Assembly: GCA_965247915.1 (NCBI GenBank)
Contig: OZ252048.1
Span: forward strand, 620,001-684,000
Source: JAKZRT01 sp965247915
Lineage (GTDB): Bacteria > Pseudomonadota > Alphaproteobacteria > Rhodobacterales > Rhodobacteraceae
DNA: 64,000 nt
Reading direction: 5' to 3'
This document shows positions 51,562 through 60,069 of this stretch, in pieces. Every line of letters starts with the position of its first letter. The first letter of the stretch is position 1. A program made the position numbers and the translations under genes. Below the pieces are notes generated by a model. The model did not search any database, was not told the origin of the DNA, and saw only the letters and a list, made by a program, of their open reading frames with translations.

Positions 51562-51631
51562 AGGGCAAAGCATAGGCCGGATGGCTGCGGTCTCAACCCC
51601 CCGCAAACCGGCCTTGAGCAGGAGATTTTCG

Positions 51632-52315
51632 ATGCGGTCATTGGTTGTCTTTCTGGCGCTGATCCTGGGTGCCTGTCACGAGCTGCCGCCGCCCGCCCAG
51701 ACGCCGCAGAATGCCGTCTTCACCGGCCCGGTGGGTGCGGCGAGTTTGAGCCGGGTCGCGGCGCGGGTGATGCCGGTGGCGCGGTTCGAATGCCGGGCGC
51801 GGACGGCCGGCCTGGCTTGCGATTTTCAGCTCAGGCTCGACGACCGCGCCGATCAGCCGCCCAATGCGTTTCAATCGCTGGGTCAGGACGGGCAGCCGGT
51901 TCTGACGGTCAACACGGCGCTGCTGAACGATCTTGAAAACGCGCACGAACTGGCCTTCGTGTTGGGCCACGAGGCGGCGCATCACATCCGCCGCCACCTC
52001 GACAAGATCAATTCGAACGCTACCACAGGCGCGGTACTGGGCGGAGTTCTGGCGGTGGTCCTGGGGGCTGACGCGCTGATGATCGACACCGCCCAGCAGG
52101 CCGGTGCGGTGGTCCGCGTGCGGTCGTTTTCCAAGCGGTTCGAGCTGGAAGCCGACGCGCTCGGGACCGTGATCGCGGGCCGCGCCGGTTACGACCCGGT
52201 GCGAGGGGCGGCCTATTTCTCGCGGATTGCGGATCCGGGAAATGTCTTTCTGGGCACCCATCCGCCTAATGCCGACCGGATCGACACCGTGCGCGAGGCC
52301 GCCGCGGGGCTGTGA
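51632..52315 (+). CDS. M48-family metalloprotease, lipoprotein
   Basis: A 227-residue protein from ATG 51632 after AGGAGATTTTC. The lipobox LALILGAC gives Cys at about residue 14, so it is probably anchored in a membrane facing the periplasm. The zinc motif is LGHEAAHHIRRH (HExxH near residue 114); the downstream third ligand region FELEADALGTVIAGRAGYD fits. It is a small M48 peptidase of the LoiP/YggG type, likely in envelope quality control. Confidence 0.88.
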   Translation: MRSLVVFLALILGACHELPPPAQTPQNAVFTGPVGAASLSRVAARVMPVARFECRARTAGLACDFQLRLDDRADQPPNAFQSLGQDGQPVLTVNTALLNDLENAHELAFVLGHEAAHHIRRHLDKINSNATTGAVLGGVLAVVLGADALMIDTAQQAGAVVRVRSFSKRFELEADALGTVIAGRAGYDPVRGAAYFSRIADPGNVFLGTHPPNADRIDTVREAAAGL

Positions 52316-52382
52316 AGAAGGGCTTGGCGAAGCGGGGTCGAATGCGCCATGATGGCCGCAGTCCTGATGCAGGGTGGGGGCA

Positions 52383-52763
52383 ATGTCGATCGCCAAGATC
52401 ATCGCACGCGAACAGACGCGGATGAAAAACCGCGTGGTCTGGACGCTGGCCGGTTGGCGCGACGCCTGGGCGACCGAGGCCAGCCTGCGGATGTGGACCA
52501 CGATGAATGTTCTGTCTGTGATCGCCCTTTTTGCCCTGCCGCTGACAGCGGGCGAGCGGATGACGATCATGGCGCTGGGGGTGCTGGTCCTGGCGATGGA
52601 GCTGGCCAATACCGGGCTCGAGCGGGTGATCGACCTGATCAGCCCCGAGGAAAACGAGCTGGCCCGCCGGGCCAAGGATTGCGGATCGGCCGCCGTGGCC
52701 CTGACCGCGATTTCCGCCGGGGTGGCCTGGGGCTGGGCGATTTGGCGGATGGCGGCGGGGTAG
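52383..52763 (+). CDS. dgkA: Diacylglycerol kinase
   Basis: A 126-residue small membrane kinase with three helices. Family motifs: the amphipathic N-terminus with WRDAWATEASLRMW, the catalytic region MELANTGLERVIDLISPEEN and the LARRAKDCGSAAVAL helix. It recycles diacylglycerol to phosphatidic acid. The ATG at 52383 has GGGTGGGGGC upstream. Confidence 0.93.
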   Translation: MSIAKIIAREQTRMKNRVVWTLAGWRDAWATEASLRMWTTMNVLSVIALFALPLTAGERMTIMALGVLVLAMELANTGLERVIDLISPEENELARRAKDCGSAAVALTAISAGVAWGWAIWRMAAG

Positions 52764-52862
52764 GCGATCGCGCGGTGCTCAAGGTTGAGCAGCATCGTAA
52801 GGCACTGAAATTAATAGATTAAAATGCGAACGCGTGGAGGCCTGCGCGTTCAAGACGGCGCG

Positions 52863-53570
52863 CTAGTCGCCCGAAGCGAACCGGGTCGCCGGGGTCAGCC
52901 CGCCGATCTCGAGGATCAGCTTTCGGCGCACCGCGTCCGAAAAACTGGCCATATCGGTGACGGAGACCACAAAGGCGCCCGGGCCGCCGATGATGCGGTC
53001 GCGGTAACGCTCGTCGAGCCCGGACTGCGCCGGGCCGCCGCAGGACCGGCAGAGGATCGGCAGGCCGTTGATGGTTATCCCGGCGGCGATGACCGCCGCA
53101 CGGGCGCTGGCGATGGAAGGCCCGTTGAAGTTGTTCGCACTGTCGCCGGAAAAGTCGATGACCTTGCGCCAGCCGTCGATGTCGTTGCCCTCGATCAACT
53201 CCTTGCCTTTCAACAGCGCCGCCCCGATGGCGTTGCGCCCGAACGCGAGGCGTGGGGGGAGGAGCAGGTCGCGGGCAAACCGCTGGGCCGCCTCGGGCCC
53301 GTCGATCACGGCCCATGGCACCACCACCGCCTGATTGAGGTAATCGCCCCACTCAACATAAGTGACCGCGATCTTGCCATAGGCGGTCTGGGTGATCGCC
53401 TCGATCACGCGGGGGTCGGTGATCGCTTGCGCGTAGCCGCGCCGCTGAAACCGGATCTCGGCGGCGTCGATCGAGCCCGAAGCATCGGCCAGAAGGACAA
53501 GCTCGAGCTCGACGTCCTGGGCGGCGGCGGGGAGGGCGAGAAGGGTAAGGAGAAGGGCAAGCGCGCGCAT
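52863..53570 (-). CDS. DUF1194-domain exported protein (von Willebrand A-like)
   Basis: A 235-residue protein with a signal peptide (MRALALLLTLLALPAAA). The mature start VELELVLLADASGSIDAAEI has the DxSxS metal-ion-dependent adhesion motif of vWA folds, and GWRKVIDFSGDSANN gives the second motif. DUF1194 is widespread in Rhodobacteraceae; function unknown, likely periplasmic protein-protein binding. Confidence 0.88.
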   Translation of the reverse strand: MRALALLLTLLALPAAAQDVELELVLLADASGSIDAAEIRFQRRGYAQAITDPRVIEAITQTAYGKIAVTYVEWGDYLNQAVVVPWAVIDGPEAAQRFARDLLLPPRLAFGRNAIGAALLKGKELIEGNDIDGWRKVIDFSGDSANNFNGPSIASARAAVIAAGITINGLPILCRSCGGPAQSGLDERYRDRIIGGPGAFVVSVTDMASFSDAVRRKLILEIGGLTPATRFASGD

Positions 53571-53654
53571 GGGGGAAGCATGGGGCAGGGCGGGTGGTTT
53601 GGGAAGGGGTGGGTAAGGAGCGATGGGTTAGAAACCCATCCCAAAAAATTGATT

Positions 53655-53942
53655 TCACCCCAGCCCCAACGCCTTGCGCAGGCTGGCGTTGGCGCGGGTC
53701 TGCCAGCCGCGCCCGCCCTTTTTCAGGGTCTCGACGATGTCGCGGTCGAGATACATGGTTACGCGCTGTTTGCGGTCTTGCTCGGGCAGGGGCGGGCGGC
53801 CAAGACGCCCGTGCTTTTGGAGCGTCTCGACAAGCTCGGGGAATTCCCAGATCGGTTTCGCCTCGGCAAACCAGTCATCGTCAAGCTCCAGAATCTCGTC
53901 ATCCGGGCCGATATAACTTTTACGCTTCTTTTTGCCGCTCAT
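53655..53942 (-). CDS. brnA: BrnA-family antitoxin
   Basis: A 95-residue protein from ATG 53942. N-terminal basic linker (MSGKKKRKSYIGPDDEILEL), and the C-terminal ribbon-helix-helix: RVTMYLDRDIVETLKKGGRG followed by WQTRANASLRKAL. It would neutralise BrnT and repress the operon. Its start lies inside brnT (23-base overlap), the usual toxin-first order for this pair. Confidence 0.88.
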   Translation of the reverse strand: MSGKKKRKSYIGPDDEILELDDDWFAEAKPIWEFPELVETLQKHGRLGRPPLPEQDRKQRVTMYLDRDIVETLKKGGRGWQTRANASLRKALGLG

Positions 53943-54192
53943 AAGTTCTGACCTCGCGTGTGTTGGCCCTGCGCAGCATGACCAGCCGTTGTTGTCCGTT
54001 TCGCGGCGTCCATGCGCAGGCATAGAGCTTGCCGCGGATATATCCCAGCGAGACGAAACGCGGTTCGCCGTAATCGCGGCGCCTGTCCGCGCGCGTGATC
54101 GCTGTCGCCCAGTCAAACTCGTGCATCCAGGCGAAATCGGCATTGTGTTTCGCCAGTGTTTTCAGGCGCTTCGATTCGTCCCACTCGTACAT
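53920..54192 (-). CDS. brnT: BrnT-family ribonuclease toxin
   Basis: A 90-residue protein: MYEWDESKRLKTLAKHNADF, the DRRRDYGEPRFVSLGYIRGK beta region, and RLVMLRRANTREVRTYE at the C-terminus. This is the BrnT (RelE-fold) pattern in which conserved basic residues cut RNA. Toxin-first operon with brnA. Upstream repeated TACATATA elements are candidates for autoregulation. Confidence 0.9.
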   Translation of the reverse strand: MYEWDESKRLKTLAKHNADFAWMHEFDWATAITRADRRRDYGEPRFVSLGYIRGKLYACAWTPRNGQQRLVMLRRANTREVRTYERQKEA

Positions 54193-54196
54193 TTAA

Positions 54197-54241
54197 TATA
54201 CATATAGGAAGTTCCGTTTACAAGGATTTTATGTACATATA
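54197..54241 (-). promoter_or_regulatory. Candidate BrnA operator
   Basis: TACATATA occurs at 54199-54206 and 54234-54241; the second overlaps the perfect palindrome TATGTACATA (54230-54239). They lie 5-50 bases upstream of brnT in an A+T-rich patch, where the BrnA antitoxin is expected to bind. Confidence 0.5.
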
Positions 54242-54287
54242 ATTAGTGCGCGGGACGGGTGTTCTCACCCGTCACTCTTATGTTTGG

Positions 54288-54530
54288 TGTCATTCCCGCG
54301 AAGGCGGGAACCTCTCAAAATCAGGCGCGCAAAGTGCAGGAGGTCCCCGCTTGCGCGGGGATGACAGGGGCGCTGGGGCCTGACAGAGGCCCCGGATCAA
54401 GTCCGGGGCGTGAGGAATGTGTCTGTTGCCGGGTTTCGCAGAAACCCGGATCGCGCCTGCCCGCCCCGTCACGCCGCAGGCGTGCCTCCGGCACGGCGCG
54501 GGCGCGAGTCTCGCCCCCACCCGGTCAGGT
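54288..54530. repeat. Cluster of palindromic intergenic repeats
   Basis: Gene-free stretch. An inverted repeat of 27-base arms (54288-54314 and 54340-54366, five mismatches) with the well-known CATTCCCGCGAAGGCGGGAA core is followed by hairpins GCCCCGGA-TCAAG-TCCGGGGC (54389-54409) and CCGGGTTT-CGCAG-AAACCCGG (54429-54449). A further G+C-rich palindromic piece continues to about 54530. These resemble dispersed mobile hairpin elements rather than a terminator. Confidence 0.65.
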
Positions 54531-54580
54531 GCGATCCTGTTGTTGGGGAGTGGTGTGGGTGAAATTGCAGCCTACGCTTG

Positions 54581-55731
54581 TCAAAACACGTCGACAAAAT
54601 ATCCGATTGCTCGCTCGAGGATTATAGAACTATGAGGATTTTTTTCTGCCTCTTCTTCTACGGAATGGATCGTTATACCATGTTTCTCTGCTTGGGCGCG
54701 CCAAGGAACCTCGCTCTCGACTTCGTCAAAGTAACGCCAGACGCTTTCCAGGAAGATCCAATCTCCTTGATCTGCCGCAAGTGTTCGGCAATAACCGTCT
54801 GCATCAGTAGCCAGCAAAACGAATTGAGGTATCCTGTACCAATCTGTTTTTTTGAGGTAGTTTGCGAATTTTTGCAATCTTGAAAGCGGAACACGACGCA
54901 AGAGTTCCGCGAATTTCCGAACGCTAGAAATCCCATATGCAATTAGGATTCTAACAAAATCAGTCTCGAATTCATGCTCGGATTCGGTGCGTACTTTTCG
55001 GAATATTCTGGCTCTCCTGATAAAGTTTGTAGTAACGGCTTTGAAAGCGACGGTCGAAATTGGATCGCCAATTACCCTCGGGTCCATTTCGCCCGCAAGG
55101 ACGGCGTAGTTTTCAGCTAACGTAACGATTTCTGAAAACTCTCTATCTGCATTCTCCAGAGTTGCCGACAGAAGCATCAATCTCCGCTGCAATGCGGGAG
55201 GGAGATAGTTTTCCGGTTTGTAGTTTTGTTTGTGCTCGACTACTGCCCAAGTATGCTGAAGTACAGTTCTAATCTGGATCTCAAATTTTAGCTTGTGAAT
55301 ATTCTGATATTCAAGGAACTTACTTCGCTCTTTCCCCAATGAACAAATTAAATGCAGGCTTCGGTACCCAACGGTGTCAACTGAACGAGAATCAAGCTTA
55401 TCGTCGGAATTTTTTTCATCGACCCAAAACATTTCCCGAAGGAGATCATCGACTTGGCTGATGTCCTTTTCCAAATAAAGAATAATCCTAATACCGACTA
55501 TGTCCGTTACATCAGCTATTCCGTTTTTGTATTCTTTTTCCCGCAACTTCTTGAGTACGATTGCCTTTCCTTCACGCGAGCCTGAATTCGTAGAAATTCG
55601 ATGCTTCTAAATTCCAAACCAGCAGAAATCAGGCTGGCAACCGCGCTCTTTAGACGTTCATAGTCAGCGATATTGCGATCGTAAGATGCAATTTCACGAA
55701 GACTCGGGGTAATGTAAGCTCGCTTAGACAT
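54581..55731 (-). pseudogene. RelA/SpoT-domain protein with an apparent frameshift
   Basis: The N-terminal frame from ATG 55731 reads SKRAYITPSLREIASYDRNI to RIQARVKERQSY, then leaves register. The second frame gives KKLREKEYKNGIADVTDIVG, IRIILYLEKD, SVDTVGYRSLHLICSL and FEIQIRTVLQHTWAVVEHK: the alarmone-synthetase fold of RelA/SpoT. Adding one base near 55548-55556 (TAC-TC to TAC-CTC) would read SYLKKLREKEY and join them. The long C-terminal helical region is not recognised. A+T-rich, likely acquired, and overlapping the parE stop by eight bases. It may be a broken gene or a sequence error; a small (p)ppGpp-synthetase-like enzyme is the family inference. Confidence 0.75.
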
Positions 55732-57676
55732 CCAACTCCCCCGCAAACCTTGCGTTCTCCTGAATATACCGGAACCGCTCTTCCGGCCTCTTGCCCATCA
55801 GGCGCTCCACCAGGTCAGAGGTCTCGCCCGGCACGTCCTCGTCGATGGTGACGCGGATCAACTGGCGGGTCAAAGGGTTCATGGTGGTGTCTTTCAGGTC
55901 CTTGGCGTCCATTTCGCCCAGGCCCTTGAAGCGGGAGACGTCAATCTTGCCCTTGCCGCCCAGGCCCTTGGCCATGGCTTCGTCGCGGTCGGCTTCGGTC
56001 AGGCAATAGACCCGCCGCGCGCCTTGCGTGAGGCGGAACAGCGGCGGGCAGGCGAGGTAGAGATGCCCGGCGTCGATCAGTCCGCGCATCTGGGTGAAGA
56101 AGAATGTCATCAACAGCGCGGCGATATGGGCGCCATCTACGTCGGCGTCGGTCATGATGATGATCTTCTCGTAGCGCAGGTCGTCGAGCCGGAAACGGGT
56201 GCCCATGCCCACGCCCAGAGCCTCGCAGAGATCGGAAATCTCAGTATTGGTGCCGATTTTCGAGCTGGCCGCCCCCAGCACGTTCAGCACCTTGCCGCGC
56301 AGGGGCAGCAATGCCTGGGTCTCGCGGTTGCGCGCCGCTTTGGCCGAGCCGCCGGCGCTGTCGCCCTCAACGATGAACAATTCGGTGCCGGCGCGGGTTT
56401 TTGAGGAACAATCGGTCAGCTTGCCGGGCAGGCGGAGTTTCTTGGTGGCGGTCTTGCGCGCGGTTTCTTTCTCAAGCTTGCGGCGCAGGCGTTCCTCGGC
56501 GCGCAGCACCAGAAAATCCAGGATCGCCCCGGCCGACCTAGTGTCGGCCGTCAGCCAGTGGTCGAAATGGTCGCGGACGCTGGCCTCGACCATGCGCGCC
56601 GCCTCGGTCGAGGCCAGCCGGTCCTTGGTCTGGCCGACAAATTCGGGGTCGCGCATGAAGCACGAGACCAGTGCAGCACCCCCGGCCATCAGGTCGTCGC
56701 GGGTGATGCCGGCGGCCTTGCGGTTGCCCGTCAGGTAGCCATAAGCGCGGATGCCCTTCAGGATCGCCGCCCAGAACCCGGCTTCGTGGGTGCCGCCCTC
56801 GCGCGTCGGCACGGTGTTGCAGTAGGATGAGATGAAGCCGTCGCGCGAGGGCGTCCAGTTTATCGCCCATTCGACCGATCCCGGGACGCCGAATTTGTCC
56901 TGGAACTGGACGCGGCCCGCGAACGGTTTGTCGGCGTAGGTGGTCGCAGACCCCAGGGTTTCGGTCAGGTAATCGGAAAGCCCGCCGGGGAAGCGGAACG
57001 AGGCCTGCGCCGGGGTTTCGCCGTCGTCAATAGCGGATTTCCAGCGGATCTCGACGCCTGAGAAGAGGTAAGCCTTGGACCGCGCCATGGCGAAAAGCCG
57101 CGCCGGTCTGAGGGCGAGCGACCCGAAGATCTGCGCGTCAGGGTGGAAGGTGACGGTAGTGCCGCGGCGGTTGGGCGTGGCGCCCAGCGGCTCGACGGGC
57201 CCGAGCGGCAAGCCGCGCGAAAATTCCTGGGCATAAAGTTTGCGGTCGCGGGCCACTTCGACGCGCAGGCTGTCAGACAGCGCGTTGACCACGCTGACCC
57301 CGACGCCGTTGAGGCCTCCGGACGTCTGGTATGCCTTGCCCGAGAACTTGCCGCCCGCGTGCAGCGTGCACAGGATCACCTCGAGCGCCGATTTGTCGGG
57401 AAACTTTGGGTGCGGATCGACCGGGATGCCGCGGCCGTTGTCGCGGATGGTGACCGACCGGTCGGGGTTCAGGTCAACCTCGATGCGGGTCGCAAAGCCC
57501 GCGACCGCCTCGTCCATGGCGTTGTCCAGAACTTCCGCCGCCAGATGGTGCAGCGCCCGCTCATCAGTGCCGCCGATATACATGCCGGGGCGTTTGCGCA
57601 CTGGCTCTAACCCCTCGAGCACCTCGATGGAATGGGCGTCATATGCGCCGGGGTCGGTCAGAAGGTCGTCAGCCAT
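55724..57676 (-). CDS. parE: DNA topoisomerase IV subunit B
   Basis: A 650-residue GHKL-type II topoisomerase ATPase subunit. ATP-binding motifs: EVLDNAMDEAVAG, IRDNGRGIPVD and GGLNGVGVSVVNALS. TOPRIM motifs: FIVEGDSAGGSAK and IIMTDADVDGAHIAALL. C-terminal RFRYIQENA. The length and LEPVRKRPGMYIGGTDERAL favour ParE over GyrB (which is longer). With ParC it decatenates chromosomes. The ATG at 57676 precedes a divergent small gene. Confidence 0.95.
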   Translation of the reverse strand: MADDLLTDPGAYDAHSIEVLEGLEPVRKRPGMYIGGTDERALHHLAAEVLDNAMDEAVAGFATRIEVDLNPDRSVTIRDNGRGIPVDPHPKFPDKSALEVILCTLHAGGKFSGKAYQTSGGLNGVGVSVVNALSDSLRVEVARDRKLYAQEFSRGLPLGPVEPLGATPNRRGTTVTFHPDAQIFGSLALRPARLFAMARSKAYLFSGVEIRWKSAIDDGETPAQASFRFPGGLSDYLTETLGSATTYADKPFAGRVQFQDKFGVPGSVEWAINWTPSRDGFISSYCNTVPTREGGTHEAGFWAAILKGIRAYGYLTGNRKAAGITRDDLMAGGAALVSCFMRDPEFVGQTKDRLASTEAARMVEASVRDHFDHWLTADTRSAGAILDFLVLRAEERLRRKLEKETARKTATKKLRLPGKLTDCSSKTRAGTELFIVEGDSAGGSAKAARNRETQALLPLRGKVLNVLGAASSKIGTNTEISDLCEALGVGMGTRFRLDDLRYEKIIIMTDADVDGAHIAALLMTFFFTQMRGLIDAGHLYLACPPLFRLTQGARRVYCLTEADRDEAMAKGLGGKGKIDVSRFKGLGEMDAKDLKDTTMNPLTRQLIRVTIDEDVPGETSDLVERLMGKRPEERFRYIQENARFAGELDV

Positions 57677-57800
57677 GGCCTGCTCGGGTCTTATTGCCTG
57701 GCGCTATTAGAGCGGTTTGGGCCAGCCGGGGCAAGCCCGTTGGACGCGCGCCGGGACAATCGTTAAGCGGCTGTTAACCGCGGTGTGGCACCACCGGTCC

Positions 57801-58253
57801 ATGCGCTTGGTTAACGGATTTCTGACAGGGCTGGTGATCGCCTTTGCGGTGCTTGGCCCCCAGATTTGCAGCGCACACTCGGGCAGGGCCGATATTGGAG
57901 CGGGCGAAATGGCGCCCCTGCCGCCCGCCGCAGCGGCGCGCGATCTGCGGCTGGCGCGGGTCTACCACCCGAGCCTGACCCGGACCTGGGGCCGCGGACC
58001 TGGCCCGCCACAGGCCCCGGGTTTCGATGGATATTGGCCGCCCGCACTGGGCCGCGACCGCTCAGCGCGACCGCCACCGCGGATCATTCCTGACGTGCCG
58101 GGGCTGGGGCTTGGCCTGCCGGAAAACCCGGGCCCCGACCTGCCGCAGGTGCCCGCGCCGCCGGCGATCTGGGCGATGCTAGCGGCTCTGGGCGCGTTGG
58201 CCGGGCTGAAGGCAGCGCGACGGGTCAGATCGACATCGCCAGAACCCGGCTGA
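57801..58253 (+). CDS. Pro/Gly-rich exported protein with C-terminal anchor
   Basis: A 150-residue protein. MRLVNGFLTGLVIAFAVLGP and QICSA give a signal peptide, with a central Pro/Gly/Arg-rich low-complexity region. The C-terminus VPAPPAIWAMLAALGALAGL followed by KAARRVR is a hydrophobic helix plus basic tail, similar in form to VPLPA/PEP-CTERM sorting signals. Function unknown; an envelope protein is likely. Its end overlaps the glycosylase gene by about 29 bases on the other strand. Confidence 0.55.
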   Translation: MRLVNGFLTGLVIAFAVLGPQICSAHSGRADIGAGEMAPLPPAAAARDLRLARVYHPSLTRTWGRGPGPPQAPGFDGYWPPALGRDRSARPPPRIIPDVPGLGLGLPENPGPDLPQVPAPPAIWAMLAALGALAGLKAARRVRSTSPEPG

Positions 58254-58884
58254 TTGCGGTCAGGCTGCGTCCCGATTGGTCGTGCAGGCTGTTGAAAGCC
58301 ACCTGAACGGCGGCCATCGCGGATTTCGAGGTCGGAGGCTTGTCGATCACGCCCTCGGCGATCAGGCGGCCCACCACGTCGCGCGACAGGATGTAGCCGT
58401 CGCGCCCGCCGAAGCGCAGCGCATACTGCCCGGTGGAGCCGCCGAGGCGCGAACCGCGTTTCTTGAGCATCTCCAGAAGCCCGGCGTAATCTTCACGCGG
58501 CCAGTCCAATAGCGCCCGCGTGGCCGAGCCGTGCTCAGAGGCAAGTTCGGTAAAGAACACCGCGTTTTGCTGAACCGCGCGTATCTTGGCGCCGTTGCGG
58601 ATGATCGAGGTGTCGGTCAGCAAGCGGTCGAACCAGACGTCGTCCATCATGGCAAGGCGGGCGGGGTCGAACCCTGCCATCGCCGCCTCGAACCCCGGCC
58701 ATTTGGCATCGACCACTTTCCAGTTGAAACCCGCCGAGAACATGGCCTTGGCAAAGGTCGAAAGCCAGCGATCGTCGGTGGTCGCGGGGGTTTCAGCCGC
58801 TGATTGCCCGATCAGCGCCTCGAGCGCTTCCGGCCCGCCCTTGCGGTCAGCTGCAACCGCGTAGATGTCGTTAAAGCTGCGCAT
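58225..58884 (-). CDS. DNA-3-methyladenine glycosylase I-like protein
   Basis: A 219-residue protein of the Tag-like HhH superfamily: RWLSTFAKAMFSAGFNWKVV, DVWFDRLLTDTSIIRNGAKI and FGGRDGYILSRDVVGRLI. The N-terminal Cys and His and C-terminal His/Cys that form the zinc snap in E. coli Tag are not seen; the N-terminus is MRSFNDIYAVAADRKGG. It is therefore a divergent branch whose base-excision activity is inferred from the fold only. Confidence 0.78.
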   Translation of the reverse strand: MRSFNDIYAVAADRKGGPEALEALIGQSAAETPATTDDRWLSTFAKAMFSAGFNWKVVDAKWPGFEAAMAGFDPARLAMMDDVWFDRLLTDTSIIRNGAKIRAVQQNAVFFTELASEHGSATRALLDWPREDYAGLLEMLKKRGSRLGGSTGQYALRFGGRDGYILSRDVVGRLIAEGVIDKPPTSKSAMAAVQVAFNSLHDQSGRSLTAISRVLAMSI

Positions 58885-58887
58885 CGC

Positions 58888-60057
58888 CTATCCTTGCCCC
58901 AGAATCTCATCGGTATCCTGCCCGAAAACCGGCGGCGCGTGGCGATAAGTGACCGGGGTTCGCGAAAAATTGAGCGGGTTGCCCAGCAGGCGCAGGGTCT
59001 GCGCCGGATCGGCGGGCGAGGGCATTTCGATCACGATCCCGCGCGCCGCCGCCTGATCCGAGCCAAGCGCCCGGTCGAGCGTGTTGACCGGCCCGGCGGG
59101 CACCGAAGCGGCCTCGCAAGCGGCGATCAGATCGTCGATTGACCAGGCACGGATGGGCGGGGCCAGCGCTGCAATCAGGGCGTCGCGGTTCGCCACCCGC
59201 GCAGGGTTGGTGGCAAATTGCGGATCGGTGGCCAGGCCGGGCAGGCCCAGAACCTCGCAGAACCGGACGAATTGCGCGTCGTTGCCGACCGCGATGATGA
59301 CATGGCCATCGGCGGCGGCGAAGACCTGATAGGGCGCGATGTTGGCGTGGGTGTTGCCGCGCCGGGCGGGCAGATGCCCCGAATTCAGGTAATTCGTGCC
59401 CTCGTTGATTAGCCAGGCCATTTGCGTGTCGACAAGGGCGATGTCGATATGCTGGCCCTCGCCGGTTCGGGTGCGGTGGTGCAGGGCCGCCAGAATGCCG
59501 CTGGTGGCATACATCCCGCACATCACATCAGCGATGGCCACGCCCACCTTGACCGGTTCGCCGCCCGGGTCGCCGGTCAGGCTCATGATGCCACCATAGC
59601 CCTGGGCCATGATATCATACCCGGGCTTGGGCGCATTGGGGCCGGTCGCGCCATAACCCGAGATCGAACAATAGATCAGATGCGGGTGCCGGTCGGCCAT
59701 CGCGGCGTAATCGAGCCGATATTTGGCCAGCCCGCCGGGTTTGAAATTTTCCACCAGAATGTCGGCGTTGGCGGCCAGCCGGTTGACCTGTGCCCGGCCT
59801 TGGGCGCTGGACAAATCCACCGCGACCGAGCGTTTGTTGCGGTTGGCAGCGAGGAAATAGGCGCTGAGGTCGGACTTGTTGCCATCGGCGTCGGGCATCC
59901 ATGGGGGCCCCCAGTTGCGGGTATCATCGCCGCCGGTCGCGGGGTTTTCGACCTTGATGACCTCGGCGCCGAGGTCGCCCAGAAGCTGGGTGCAGGTCGG
60001 CCCGGCCAGCACCCGGCTAAGATCAAGAACGGTGACCCCGTCAAGCGGTCCTTGCAT
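58888..60057 (-). CDS. CaiB/BaiF-family (class III) CoA-transferase
   Basis: A 389-residue enzyme. The N-terminal VTVLDLSRVLAGPTCTQLLG and VIKVENPATGGDD are family-typical; the catalytic Asp falls in KPGYDIMAQGYGGIMSLTGD near residue 150. It moves CoA between an acyl-CoA and a carboxylic acid. It precedes the glycosylase gene by three bases and follows the rhomboid gene by twelve, so the three may be co-transcribed. Substrates unknown. Confidence 0.9.
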   Translation of the reverse strand: MQGPLDGVTVLDLSRVLAGPTCTQLLGDLGAEVIKVENPATGGDDTRNWGPPWMPDADGNKSDLSAYFLAANRNKRSVAVDLSSAQGRAQVNRLAANADILVENFKPGGLAKYRLDYAAMADRHPHLIYCSISGYGATGPNAPKPGYDIMAQGYGGIMSLTGDPGGEPVKVGVAIADVMCGMYATSGILAALHHRTRTGEGQHIDIALVDTQMAWLINEGTNYLNSGHLPARRGNTHANIAPYQVFAAADGHVIIAVGNDAQFVRFCEVLGLPGLATDPQFATNPARVANRDALIAALAPPIRAWSIDDLIAACEAASVPAGPVNTLDRALGSDQAAARGIVIEMPSPADPAQTLRLLGNPLNFSRTPVTYRHAPPVFGQDTDEILGQG

Positions 60058-60069
60058 CGGCTGGTCCTC

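Noticed and set aside
54288..54366. Could the large inverted repeat be a terminator or a small RNA?
   Set aside because: The arms match a dispersed repeat type and no U-tract follows; no promoter is evident.
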